From Cervus elaphus (Eukaryota > Chordata > Mammalia > Artiodactyla > Cervidae): 64,000 nucleotides of DNA. This document shows positions 43,327-54,332 of the stretch, piece after piece. Position 1 is the first letter of the stretch. Each line of letters begins with the position of its first letter. The position numbers and the translations under genes are program-made. The stretch is from NCBI RefSeq assembly GCF_910594005.1, contig NC_057829.1, positions 60,743,001-60,807,000 of the forward strand, written 5' to 3'. Below the pieces are notes generated by a model. The model was not told the DNA's origin and did not search any database. It worked only from the letters and a program-made list of their open reading frames with translations.

Positions 43327-45530
43327 GTTCAGTTCAGTCGCTCAGTCATGTTTGACTCTTTGCAACCCCATGAATAGTAGCATGCCAGGCCTCCCTGTCC
43401 ATCACCAACTCCTGGAGTTTACTCAAACTCACGTCCATCAAGTCAGTGATGCCATCCAGCCATCTCATCCTCTGTCATCCCCTTCTCCTCCTGCCCCCAA
43501 TCCCTCCCAGCATCAGGGTCTTTTCCAGTGAGTCAACTCTTCTCATGAGGTGGCCAAAGTATTGGTTTCAGCTTCAGCATCAGTCCTTCCAATGAACACC
43601 CAGGACTGATCTCCTTTAGGATGGACTGATTAGATCTCCTTCCAGTGCAAGGGACTCTCAAGAGTCCTCCAACACCACAGTTCAAAAGCATCAATTCTTC
43701 GGTGCTCAGCTTTCTTCACAGTCCGACTCTCACATCCATACATGACTACTGGAAAAACATAGCCTTGACTAGACGGACCTTTGTTGGCAAAGTAATGTCT
43801 CTGCTTTTTAATATGCTATCTAGGTTGGTAATAACTTGCCTTCCAAGGAGTAAGCGTCTTTTAATTTCATGGCTGCAGTCACCATCTGCAATGATTTTGG
43901 AGCCCAAAAAAATAAAGTCTGACACTGTTTCCACTGTTTCCCCATCTATTTCCCATGAAGTGATGGGACCAGATGCCATGATCTTAAGTTTTCTGAATGT
44001 TGAGCTTTAAGCCAACTTTTTCATCCTCCTCTATCACTTTCATCAAAAGGCTTTTTAGTTCCTCTTCACTTTCTGCCATAAGGGTGGTGTCATCTGTATA
44101 TCAGGTTATTGATATTCCTCCCGGCAATCTTGAGTTCAGCTTGTGCTTCTTCCAGCCCAGCGTTTCTCATGATGTACTCTGCATATAAGTTAAATAAGCA
44201 GGGTGACAATATACAGCCTTGACTTACTCCTTTTCCTATTTGGAACCAGTCTGTTGTTCCATGTCCAGTTCTAACTGTTGCTTCTTGACCTGCATACAGG
44301 TTTCTCAAGAGGCAGGTCAGGTGGTCTGGTATTCCCATCTCTTTCAGAATTTTCCACAGTTTATTGTGATCCACACAGTCAAAGGCTTTGGCGTAGTCAA
44401 TAAAGCAGAAATAGATGTTTTTCTGGAACTCTCTTGCTTTTTCGATGATTCAGTGGATGTTGGCAATTTGATCTCTGGTTCCTCTGCCTTTTCTAAATCC
44501 AGCCTGAACATCTGGAAGTTCACAGTTGATGTATTGCTGAAGCCTGGCTTGGAGAATTTTGAGCATTACTTTACTAGCATGTGAGATGAGTGCAATTGTG
44601 CAGTAGTTTGAGCAATCTTTGGCATTGCCTTTCTTTGGGATTGGAATGAAAACTGACCTTTTCCAGTCCTGTGGCCACTGCTGAGTTTTCCAAATTTGCT
44701 GACATATTGAATGCAGCACTTTCACAGCATCATCTTTCAGGATTTGAAATAGCTCAACTGGAATTCCATCACCTCCACTAGCTTTGTTTGTAGTGATGCT
44801 TTCTAAGGCCCACTTGACTTCACATTCCAAGATGTGTGGCTCTAGGTGAGTGATCACACCATCATGATTATTTGGGTCGTGGAGATCTTTTTTGTATAGT
44901 TCTGTGTATTCTTGCCACCTCTTCTTAATATCTTCTGCTTCTGTTAGGTCCATACCATTTATGTCTTTTATTGAACCCATCTTTGCATGAAATGTTCCCT
45001 TGGTATCTCTAATTTTCTTGAAGAGATCTCTAGTCTTTCCCATTCTGTTGTTTTCCTCTATTTCTTTGCATTGATCACTGAGGAAAGCTTTCTTATCTCT
45101 CCTAGCTATTCTTTGGAACTCTGCGTTCAAATGGGAATATCTTTCCTTTTCTCCTTTGCTTTTCACTTCTCTTCTTTTCACAGCTATTTGTCAGGCCTCC
45201 TCAGACAACCACTTTGCTTTTTTGCATTTCTTTTCCATGGCAATGGTCTTGAACCCTGTCTCCTGTACAATGTCACGAACTTCCGTCCATAGTTCATCAG
45301 GCACTCTGTCTATAAGATCTAGTCCCTTAAATCTATTTCTCACTTCCACTGTATAATCATAAGGGATTTGATTTAGGTCATACCTGAATGGTCTAGTGGT
45401 TTTCCCTACTTTCTTCAATTTCAGTCTGAATTTGGCAATAAGGAGTTCATGATCTGAGCCACAGTCAGCTCCCCATCTTGTTTTTGCTGACTGTATAGAG
45501 CTTCTCCATCTTTGGTTGCAAAGAATATAT
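43327..45530 (-). mobile_element. BovB LINE, 2.2 kb, 5'-truncated, copy E
   Basis: Reverse-oriented; its tail is at 43327 (cagttcagttcagtcgctca). The longest reverse frame, 44450-45181 (243 codons), carries RNTHLNAEF-like text, IEENNRMGKTRDLFKKIRD, NKASGGDGIPVELFQILKDD and VQAGFRKGRGTRDQIANIH. The next frame has MDHNKLWKILKEMGIPDHLT and RTGHGTTDWFQIGKGVSQGC. Close to the YADD box (near 44095-44110) a 2-bp loss compared with copies A and F shifts the frame, so no active polymerase is encoded. Confidence 0.93.
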
Positions 45531-45963
45531 CGAACTAATAAATGTAAATGAGCTAAACTCAACTATTTAGAGAAAAAGAATTTCAGACTGAATCACAAAG
45601 CAAAACTCAAATCTATGCCATGTAAAAGACCTATAACAACAAAATGATTCACAAGGGTTGAAGATAGAAGGATGAGTAAAGAAAAAAACAGCCAGCAACT
45701 TCTTAATAATAGATGTTGGCTGGATTTAGGCATAAATCAGCAGGAAATGGGGTGGAATGGGGCATTCTGTAATTCAAAATAACGGTGAACAGTTATGAAC
45801 TCTGTGGATCAAATAAACTAGCAACAATATTAAGTAAAATCTATAACAGATATAAGGAAAAATAGAGGAGGAAACTAACTCATCTTGGTCCATGAGAGAT
45901 CAGTAATTTAAAAAACAAGAGATAGAAAATCTTAACATATTGTGGTAGACTTAATTGACATAT

Positions 45964-46172
45964 GGGCTTCTCTGGTTGCTTGGACAGTAAAGAATCTGCC
46001 TGCAGTACAAGAGATTTGGGTTCGATCTCTGGGTTGGAAAGATCCCCTGGAGAAGGGAATGGCTACCCACTCCAGTAATTCTTGCCTGGAGAATTCCATG
46101 GATAGAGGAGCCTGGGGGCTACAGTCCCTTTGGTAGCAGAGTTGGACACAACTGAACAACTTTCAATTTTTC
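45964..46172 (+). mobile_element. Bov-tA SINE
   Basis: Forward copy starting gggcttctctggttgcttgg, flanked by the perfect 10-bp duplication ATTGACATAT (45954-45963 and 46173-46182). Confidence 0.93.
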
Positions 46173-47763
46173 ATTGACATATTGAGAAAAAATGCCTTTT
46201 GAGAAGGGAAATGGTACAAACCTGGCATAACTAAGATGGACAGTATAACAAAGGACACTGACAGAGCCTGGCACCCATGTTAACAGCAAAACACAGTCTT
46301 CTGAAGAGGTCTTAAACAACTGCAACTGTTCTTTTTGACACATCAAAGTGCCTAAGGTCAGAATACCTTGACTGGTCTTTTTGCTGGCTGCCAGCTAATC
46401 TGGCAGCTAATCTCACTCCCAACTAAAATCCGTGGTTTCCAAACTACACAAATATTCATTTTTTTCTTTGCTAGATGAAGCTGATGCATTACTGGTTTCT
46501 TGTGTGTACAATAGTGTACTATATCTAAGATTTCTTTGATGATATTAAGCTCTAATAGGAACTTCTATAAAATTTGACTATATTAATTAATCTATAAAGA
46601 AAACAATCAATTCCAAAAAGTAGAGTTAAGGTAGAAAACAGAACTTTTCTCATGAAAGAGAAATGAACAAAATGTATATAATAGGACCTTCCCCCAAATC
46701 TCAAACAATTCTTGGATTACATAAGAAATCTAAACCAAAATTTCAGAGTATGTACAAAAGTGCTATCATGAAAATTCTACAAACCAGGAACTCCAGAATA
46801 ATGCTAAAACAGTGCTCAGAAGAAAATTAACATCCAACTGAAAAAGTACGAGATATAACAAGTAAACCAAACAAAAACAGAAGGAAAGAAGTAAAAGCAG
46901 AAATTAATGAATTACAAAAATGAAAAACAAAGAAACATATGCATGCATGCGTTGCAACCAGACTAAAGAAAATAGTTTAAAAATTGGAATGGAGAAGGTA
47001 AAATTAGCATTATTTGCAGATATGATTGAACACCTGGCAACTCCAAGATCATCAATTGAGAAACAGAGAATAAGTGAATTCAGTACACTGTCTAGGTACA
47101 TGATTAAAATAGCTTTCATGTATACAAACAACCAGCAGTGAGATTTAATCAAAGATATACTCAATTCCAATGGCCACCAAAAGAAGGTAAATGCCTAGCA
47201 ATAAATACAAGAAATGTGCAAGACTGATATGAAGAAAACTTTAAAATACTTGCGACACATAAGAATACTTGAACAAAGAATACTATATAATTGGGTAGGA
47301 AGAATCAGCTTCATAAAGATGTCAATTCTCCTTAAGTTAAATTTAACAATCTCTCAGGCTTTCTTTCTTTTTTTTTTTTTTTTAATGAACTGAACAAGTA
47401 AGAAAATCAGGGAATTTCTGAAAAAGGATAATGAAAGGAGACAAGCCCTCAAGCACATTAAAACATATTATAAACTTGCAATAAATAAAACACTATGGTA
47501 CTGGCAAATGAGTTGGTAGATAATTCAATGGAACAATAGAAATTCCAAAACTAAACCTAAATATATATTGAATTTAATATGTGATAAATGGAGCACCTGA
47601 AGTCAGTGGAGGAAAACATGGATTATTCAGTAAATTCAGTTGGGTCAATGGGTAGCACCTGGAAAAAAAAAAAACTGATACCCATCTCAAAAAATATGTA
47701 TAAGGAGTCTAAAAGCAATAAAATTTAGCTATATAAATTTTTTTCTGCATGGCAAAAATCACC

Positions 47764-47991
47764 GTGTGTGCTATGTGCTAAGTCACTGCAGTCCTGTCCA
47801 ACTCTTGTGACCCCATTGACTATAGCCCACCAGGTTCCTCTGTCCATGGGGATTCTCCAGGCAAGAATACTGGAGTGGGTTACTGTGACCTTCTGCAGAG
47901 GATCTTCCTGACTCAGGGATCAAACCTGAGTCTTCCATATCCTGAGTTGGCAGGCAGGTTCTTTACCACTAGCGCCACGTGGGAAACCCCC
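47764..47991 (-). mobile_element. Bov-tA SINE in an L1
   Basis: Reverse copy; aaatcacc is repeated at 47756-47763 and 47992-47999, and the L1 sequence resumes directly after it. Confidence 0.92.
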
Positions 47992-48999
47992 AAATCACCA
48001 TAGTTAAAAGACAAAGAATCACATGGGTCAAGTATTTGCAACTAATCTCTAGGCGAGGACTAATTTTCTTAACATGCAAAGGGGGAGAGACATGAAGAGG
48101 CAGTTAGCAGAAAAAGAAATACAAATATCTCTGAAGGAAAGATCTTTAACCTTATTAAGTTTGATGACAGTGTTGGTAAGGGAGTAAGCTTCACTATCAT
48201 GACTTATGATAGTGTCTGATTGAATAAAATTCTATGAAGGGCAACTTGGCAATCTGCATCAAAATTACAAACACAAAAATATTCCAACTCAGAAATTCCA
48301 CTTCTAGGACTTTATAGGTAGAGTTATATACATGTGAAATGAGCTAGGCACAAATCATTTGTTTTACTATGGTTGATAAGAATGAAAGATTATAAACAAC
48401 TTAAATATTCACCATTAAAGGATTTCATTTTACTATTACAACTGTATTTAAAAGAACAAACTATTTTTCTATATAAACTAATGTGGACAATCTCCAAGAT
48501 ATATCAAAGTGTGAAGTATTCTACCATTACACCAGTGCTCACAGGATCACTTGAGGTATCTTTTTGTTTATTAATGTTCACAGCTTTTTTTTCCTTATTG
48601 ATCAACATGGAAAATTTTAAAAACAAAAAATATAAAGCAAAATAGCATAATTAATGATCTCTTTTTGGCATCCTTCCTGTACACACATATATATTTACAT
48701 GGTTTGCATATTGAATATGTAATTTTTTATTTTTGTATTTCATTATGTATCAGCAATGATTTATGAAATTAACATATATTCAAGTTAAAGTATATCCAAA
48801 TATATTTTAGAATTGTTGGGACTGAATCATGTGAATACAATATATTTTAATCATTTCCCAATGTTTTGAAACAATCAAAAAATGCTCTAATGAACACATA
48901 TTTTACCACTTTGCCTACAATGAGTATTATTATCAAATTTTTCATCTTTGTAAATATAACAGATGGAGCTATCTCATTTTTATTAGCATTTCTGAAATT

Positions 49000-49378
49000 C
49001 TGAATATAGTTCAACAGCTTTGAATAAGTTTATTGGCCACTTATAATCCTTCCACGAAATGCTTGATTTCTTTGCTGATTTCTCTTCGGTTGTTCCAATC
49101 TTATTTTAAAAAGCATTTCATATAGTCAGGAATTAGCCTGTTAGCTGTTTTATCTATTACAAATATTTTTACCAGTTAAAATTCTCTTTTAACTTAGTGT
49201 ATAGTGTTGAGGGTACATCTTCCTTCACACAGTAAGATGCTGTGTACCTTTCTATGTACTAAAATCTTCTTTGATGACTCTCACTACAATTTTTGAAAGC
49301 TTTCTCAGATAGATCCTACACATTTCTCATATTTACTTCTGGGTATCTTTAAAAAAAACTATCACAACTGTGAACTGT
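49000..49378. other. Intergenic DNA
   Basis: AT-rich; no gene or clear repeat identified. Confidence 0.4.
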
Positions 49379-49391
49379 GAACCTGCATTTT

Positions 49392-49632
49392 GGAACTTCC
49401 TTGGTGGTCTAGTGGTTAAGAATCTGCCTGCCAATGCAGGGGTCATGGATTCGATCCTTGGTCCAGGAACTGAGATCCCACTGGAGCCCACACACCCTAG
49501 ATTCTGTGCTCTACAACAAGCTATCTCAATGAGAAGCCCGCACACTGCAACTAGAGAAAGCCCGCTCAAAGCAACAAAGACTCAGCACCGCCAATTTTTT
49601 TTTTAAAAAACCTAGGGAAAAAAAAAAACCTA
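49392..49632 (+). mobile_element. CHR-type SINE
   Basis: Forward copy from ggaacttccttggtggtcta to an A-rich tail. The flanks gaacctgcatttt (49379-49391) and gaaccctgcatttt (49633-49646) form the target duplication. Confidence 0.88.
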
Positions 49633-50074
49633 GAACCCTGCATTTTTATAAGGCAAAAGAGGGAATTCTGGTGCAGATAGTCTTGAGATTGCACTTTGAA
49701 AAACTATGCCTCATATAATGCAGAAACAAAGTACTTTTGCTGTACATGCATTTCTTTTCCTGAAGGTTCCCAAGACAGCAGGTGACATCCTTTCGCCATT
49801 AGAAGGACACATGGTAGAAAGGGCAGAGTTAAGTGGTGAAGGACTGCAGATTGCAGCCGTGTCCTTGTATTGTCTATGGATTATTCCTATACCTACCTCC
49901 ATTCCTAGTAGTTAGCTTATTAGGGCTAGCATCACGTCCAGGAAGCGTGACAATCAAGGCTAAAGTCTGGATTTCTTACATGGCTAAGTGGCATCAGAAA
50001 TGAGCTAGTGTCAATATATGTCCTCAAGTACTCTTTGATGACTATTCTTAACACCACTGCTAATACTCTTGCTG

Positions 50075-50281
50075 TTGTTTAGTTGCTATATTGCATCCGA
50101 TTCTTTGCAACCCTATGAACTGTGGCCCACTGGGCTCCTCTGTCCATGGGATTTCCCAGGCAAGAATACTGGAGCAAGGTGCCATTTCAGAGGATCTTGA
50201 GGGAATCTTCCCGACTCTGGGATCAAACCCACATCTTCTGCATTGCAGGCAGATTCTTTACCACTGAGCCACCTGGGAAGC
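50075..50281 (-). mobile_element. Bov-tA SINE
   Basis: Reverse copy with head gagccacctgggaagctc. aatactctt and aatattctt flank it approximately. Confidence 0.88.
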
Positions 50282-51664
50282 TCAATATTCTTATTAAATA
50301 TGATTCAGCTACCAGGCTTCAGGCACTGTGTGGTATTAGAGGGAATACAAAGATGATTGCCCCAGAAGTCTTCATGTCTTCATAAGCAAACACCACCGCT
50401 AATGTTCATTCCAACACACCAAGGTAATAAAGTGGCTCAGCAAATGTTTTGTGTCTTTGCTTCCGGCATGGACCTCATGGATTTCAGAAAGCAGGGAAGT
50501 GGCTGCTATAATCTGAGATGATAGGACCATATCCTTCAATGTCACACCTCTCTCATGCAACAGAGGGAAACGTGTTCATATCTTTAAGGAAATAATGCCT
50601 CTACTGCTCCTATTATCAAGGTATCACAAATGTCATCCTAGATACCAAATATCTCCAAAAAGTATTGACAAACACATACTGAAAGGATTGCTTGGGTATG
50701 TGCTGAAGATTAGCAATTAGTACATTTAGGAAGACTCATGTTTTACAGGTGTTCCTTCTAGCAAAGTGTGAAGTGAGAGCAGTTGTTGGATAATAGTGAG
50801 ACTAAAGCCAGCCCTCCCTCCCACCCCCACCAGAACCCTATCCACAGATCACTTTAGGGTATATCACTGGGTATGTTTAACTAGTTCAAAGACAACTATA
50901 ATTTAATTTGACCATCTCAAAGGATGTTTGTCAAAGGGTTTAACATTGTTATTGCTGGGGAGTGGACCTATGGATGATTTTTATTTTTTCCTTTGTAATT
51001 TTGTCGTGTTCTAACTTTTTCTATAATAAATATGGATTATTTTTACAACTGGGGGAAATGCATTTTGTTTATCTGTCTTTTTAGAGAGAATAAAAAGCCC
51101 CTAAGATCAAGTAGACTGACTTCATTATCCCTCAAAGAAGTTATAGATGAAAGCCTTAGTAAGTATTTCTATAGGTTTCTTTTGAATATGATCCCATTCT
51201 CAAAGTCCAAAGATGCATTATTTAGCAGCAAAGAATCAGCTGGCATCCAAGAAAAGTCATTTATATATCAACTTCACAATAAATCAACTCATTCTATAAC
51301 TATAGATACTCTAGGTGACCCAAAACACATAAAACCGAGGTGTCTCTGGCTAACATGATAATAACATCATCAAATAAAGCCCTCAAGAAGGTGATGCTTT
51401 TCCATTTTGGAGAGGATACATTTCAGCATAAAATAGCTTTGAAGTAGAGAAGCCCAACAGACAGACATGTGCTCCCATTATTTCCACAAAAGCAAAATAG
51501 TTTTTGCCAACTGTCAGAAACACAAAATCATAGTATATAAATTGTGTAAATAAAACATGTTTTTTTGTTCCATAACACTATAAAATCATGTCATTTCCAT
51601 CCAGATAGAAAGTTTTACCCCTCTAAATTCAAATAATCTAAGATCCTATGTGCCACCCTAATAT
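50282..51664. other. Intergenic DNA with one exon-like segment
   Basis: Mostly unassigned. The segment 51085-51158 has good splice-like borders and is listed separately. Confidence 0.4.
51085..51158 (+). other. Orphan exon-like segment (unconfirmed)
   Basis: 74 bases between a pyrimidine-rich acceptor (tttatctgtctttttag) and a strong donor (gtaagtat at 51159). Of three frames only one is open; it reads ENKKPLRSSRLTSLSLKEVI and then DESL. No neighbouring exon of a matching phase was found and I do not recognise the peptide. It could equally be a chance pair of splice-like sites. Confidence 0.2.
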
Positions 51665-51909
51665 TTTTTAAGAATACCTATTTATTCTAGTTTTTGCCTG
51701 CATTCGGTCTTCATTGCTTCATGAGGGTTTTTCTCTAGTTTGAGGTGTGTGGGCTTCTTATTGTGGTGGCTTCTTTCATTGTGGAGCACAGGCTCTAGAG
51801 CGTGTGAGCTTCAGTAGTTGCAGCATGTAGGATCTTCCTGGACAAGGGATGTACCTGCAAGGTACATTGCAAGGAAGACTCTTAAACACTGGACTACCAG
51901 GGAAGCCCC
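51665..51909 (-). mobile_element. CHR-type SINE
   Basis: Reverse copy with ggtgtgtgggcttcttattg, gtagttgcagcatgtaggat and the head gactaccagggaagccccc. Confidence 0.85.
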
Positions 51910-51992
51910 CACTCTATTATTTTTTGATGTGATATATATAACCTTTTGTAATGACCACTTTTCTGGGCATCTATAAAGCAATGTGTTCTGTG

Positions 51993-52365
51993 GATGCTTT
52001 TGAACTGTGGTGCTAGAGAAAACTCTTCAGAGTCCCTTGGACTGCAAGGAGATCACACCAGTCAACCATAAGGAAATCAGTCCTGAATATTCACTGGAAG
52101 GACTGATGCTGAAGCTGAAGCTCCAATACTTTTGGCCACCTGATGGGAAGAACTGACTCACTAGAAAAGACCCTGATGCTGGGAAGGATTGAAGTCAGGA
52201 GGAGAAGGGGACAACAGAGGATAAGATGGTTGGATGGCATCACTGACTCGATGGACATGAGTTTGAGCAAGCTCTGGGAGTTGTTGATAGATAGGGAAGC
52301 CTGGTGTGCTGCAGCCCATGGGGTCTCAAAGAGTTGGACGTGACTGAGCAACTGAACTGAACTAA
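51993..52365 (+). mobile_element. BovB 3' end, copy G
   Basis: From gatgcttttgaactgtggtg to the tail gactgagcaactgaactgaa. No clear target duplication. Confidence 0.92.
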
Positions 52366-52437
52366 GTTTGGGGGGAGAATCTGCTATACAGCATTATAAC
52401 CAGAACTCTTGCTATGTGCCTGAATTTCTAAGTTGAA

Positions 52438-52540
52438 GAATATCCTCTGATCTTGCCTTTTGATGTTTCTACCTCATGCTGATCTAATGTGTGGCTTTAC
52501 TTATTCTTTAGTTCTGCTGATACTGAAGTTCTAATACTTT
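52438..52540 (+). repeat. Inverted repeat, left arm
   Basis: 103 bp, roughly 90% identical to the reverse complement of 53417-53533, for example gaatatcctctga, ttttgatgtttctacc and agttctgctga. The right arm has 14 extra bases. Confidence 0.9.
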
Positions 52541-52773
52541 GGCCACCTGATGCAAAGAGCAAACTCACTGGAAAAGACCCAGATGCTTGAAGATTGAAGG
52601 CAAAAGGAGAAGGGGGTAGCAGAGGATGAGATGGAGAGGCAGCACCACTGATTCAATGGATATGAATTTGAGCGTACTCTGGGAGATAGTGGAGGACAGA
52701 GGAGCCTGGCATGCTGCAGTCCATGGGACAAAGAGTCGATCACGGACTCAGCGACTGAGCAACAACTCCAAGT
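52520..52773 (+). mobile_element. BovB 3' end, diverged, copy H
   Basis: actttggccacctgatgcaa, ctggaaaagacccagatgct and cctggcatgctgcagtccat are recognisable. The inner part has many small changes, so it is older than the other copies. Its left end overlaps an arm of the inverted repeat 52438-52540. Confidence 0.8.
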
Positions 52774-53150
52774 GCTCTGTAGAAACCATTTCTGCATGAT
52801 TGTTTTTATGACTTTGGAAAACTTTCTATTGTATCTAGATAAGTACTTTGATAACAGATACTAAGACAAAGATCTTCAATAAGATTCAGCCTATCAAGAA
52901 TCCTTTAGAGATGGTCTACCAAGGCACCATTTACTCAAATATCACCAATGTCCACTTTAAAAAAGCCCAGGTACTGTGGAGACAAGCATTTAGAGGAGAA
53001 AAAAAAACCTAAAGCAAACTATTTAAAATCATCATACCTATTTATTTTGAATTTTTACTGACTATCATAGTAGAAAAAGTCCATGTTTACACTTCATTCT
53101 CCAAAGCACTGTCATCACCAGAAATGTGTCAGAATCTGATCCATAACTTT

Positions 53151-53180
53151 GTCAGCTGAGCCACCAGGGAAGCCTAAATT
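53151..53180 (-). mobile_element. Bov-tA head-only remnant (about 30 bp)
   Basis: gctgagccaccagggaagcc is the reverse of the SINE head. It is flanked by tgatccataacttt (53137-53150) and tgatccagaacttt (53181-53194). Confidence 0.65.
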
Positions 53181-53416
53181 TGATCCAGAACTTTGGAAGA
53201 GTATGGAAAATCGAACATGACAGAAGAAATCTGAAATGGCAGCATCCTAAAAATTTGGGGGATGACACTTCTTGTCAATGCTAACAGGAGTTTTCCCAGG
53301 CTGTACAGAGACTCCTTGGACTTTAAAGTCTGGTTTCTCTCACATAACTTTATCATCATTACTCCATGAGGCACATTTCCAAGCAGGTAGCTGTGACTAA
53401 GTTCAGTGTCTGGTTT

Positions 53417-53533
53417 AAAGTATTAGAACTTCAGCTTCAGCAGAACTAAATAATAAGTGGAGCCACACATTAGCTCAGCATAAGGTAGAAACATCAAAAC
53501 GCAAGAGCCTATTCCAGGGCTCAGAGGATATTC
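53417..53533 (-). repeat. Inverted repeat, right arm
   Basis: 117 bp, the reverse-complement partner of 52438-52540, about 0.88 kb away. The repeat family is not recognised. Confidence 0.9.
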
Positions 53534-53767
53534 AGACAGGGCTGTAGATAAGAAATGTATGACAAATTGTGTTTCCTACCCTATCACCCATACCCTCCTG
53601 CAGCCTCAGTAACAAAACCCGAATTTTCACCTGGGCACATATGATCACCTAGCCTAACCTCCCAACCTCCCTTTCAGTTAAGTAGACCCCTATGACTGAG
53701 TTTCAGCCAATGAAATGTAAGTGGAAGCACTCTTTGAGGCTTCCAGAAAATCTCCTTTAAAAGGGAG

Positions 53768-53840
53768 GGGGGGAGATACATGCCCAAGGCCACATAACCA
53801 GTAAGTACTAAAGCTGAAATTCGAATTCCTGTGTGACTCC
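53768..53840 (+). mobile_element. MIR-like fragment
   Basis: gcccaaggccacataaccag, then gaattcctgtgtgactcca, as in the MIR 3' half. Confidence 0.5.
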
Positions 53841-54107
53841 ACTATAACCTAAGGGCATAGCAAAATCTTGTGAACCATCTAGAGCAGAGTTGGGCAAGCT
53901 TAGGCCTGAAAGCTAAGGATATTTTTACTCTTTTTTTAATGGTTGAAAACTTTGTGTTTCCTGGCTTAGCTGGAAAAGTGTCAAGAGAGTTACTTACTGA
54001 ACCCAGGGCTAAGATGAGTACATTCTATACTCTCCATCTAGCCAAACCTACTCTGTCCATAAAATGGCTCAGGGGGAGAAGACAATTGGTTTGGAAGACA
54101 GTCTAAA

Positions 54108-54310
54108 GCAGTAGTTAAGAGCTTGGGTTCTAGTGGCAAACTGCTTGGGTTCATATTCTAGAGACATTACTAGGTAGACAGAAACTGCACTTTTGTTTCC
54201 TTATCTGCAAAATGGAAATAATAAAAATACCTACCTCACAAGGTTGTTATGAAGATTTAAAGAGACAATTCCCTAAACTTAGAAGAACATCTGGAATACT
54301 GTGTACCATA
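54108..54310 (+). mobile_element. MIR SINE
   Basis: gcagtagttaagagcttggg, gtttccttatctgcaaaatg, ctacctcacaaggttgttat; nearly complete. Confidence 0.8.
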
Positions 54311-54332
54311 GGCACACTGTCCAGATTTAGTT

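Larger units (their letters stand above)
45531..49000 (+). mobile_element. Old L1 pieces in sense orientation
   Basis: A-rich DNA with L1 ORF2-like order: gtcaattcaccaa-type text is not preserved, but 'aaaattagcattatttgcag' (46999), 'tcattccaatggccaccaaaa'-like text (about 47165), 'cttcataaagatgtcaattc' (47310) and 'atggcaaaaatcacc' (47749) are. SINEs at 45964 and 47764 interrupt it. All frames are closed. Borders are approximate and several different copies may be involved. Confidence 0.55.

Noticed and set aside
44450..45181. 243-codon reverse ORF, the longest in the window
   Set aside because: It is the connector and reverse transcriptase N-terminal part of BovB copy E; frames break on both sides.
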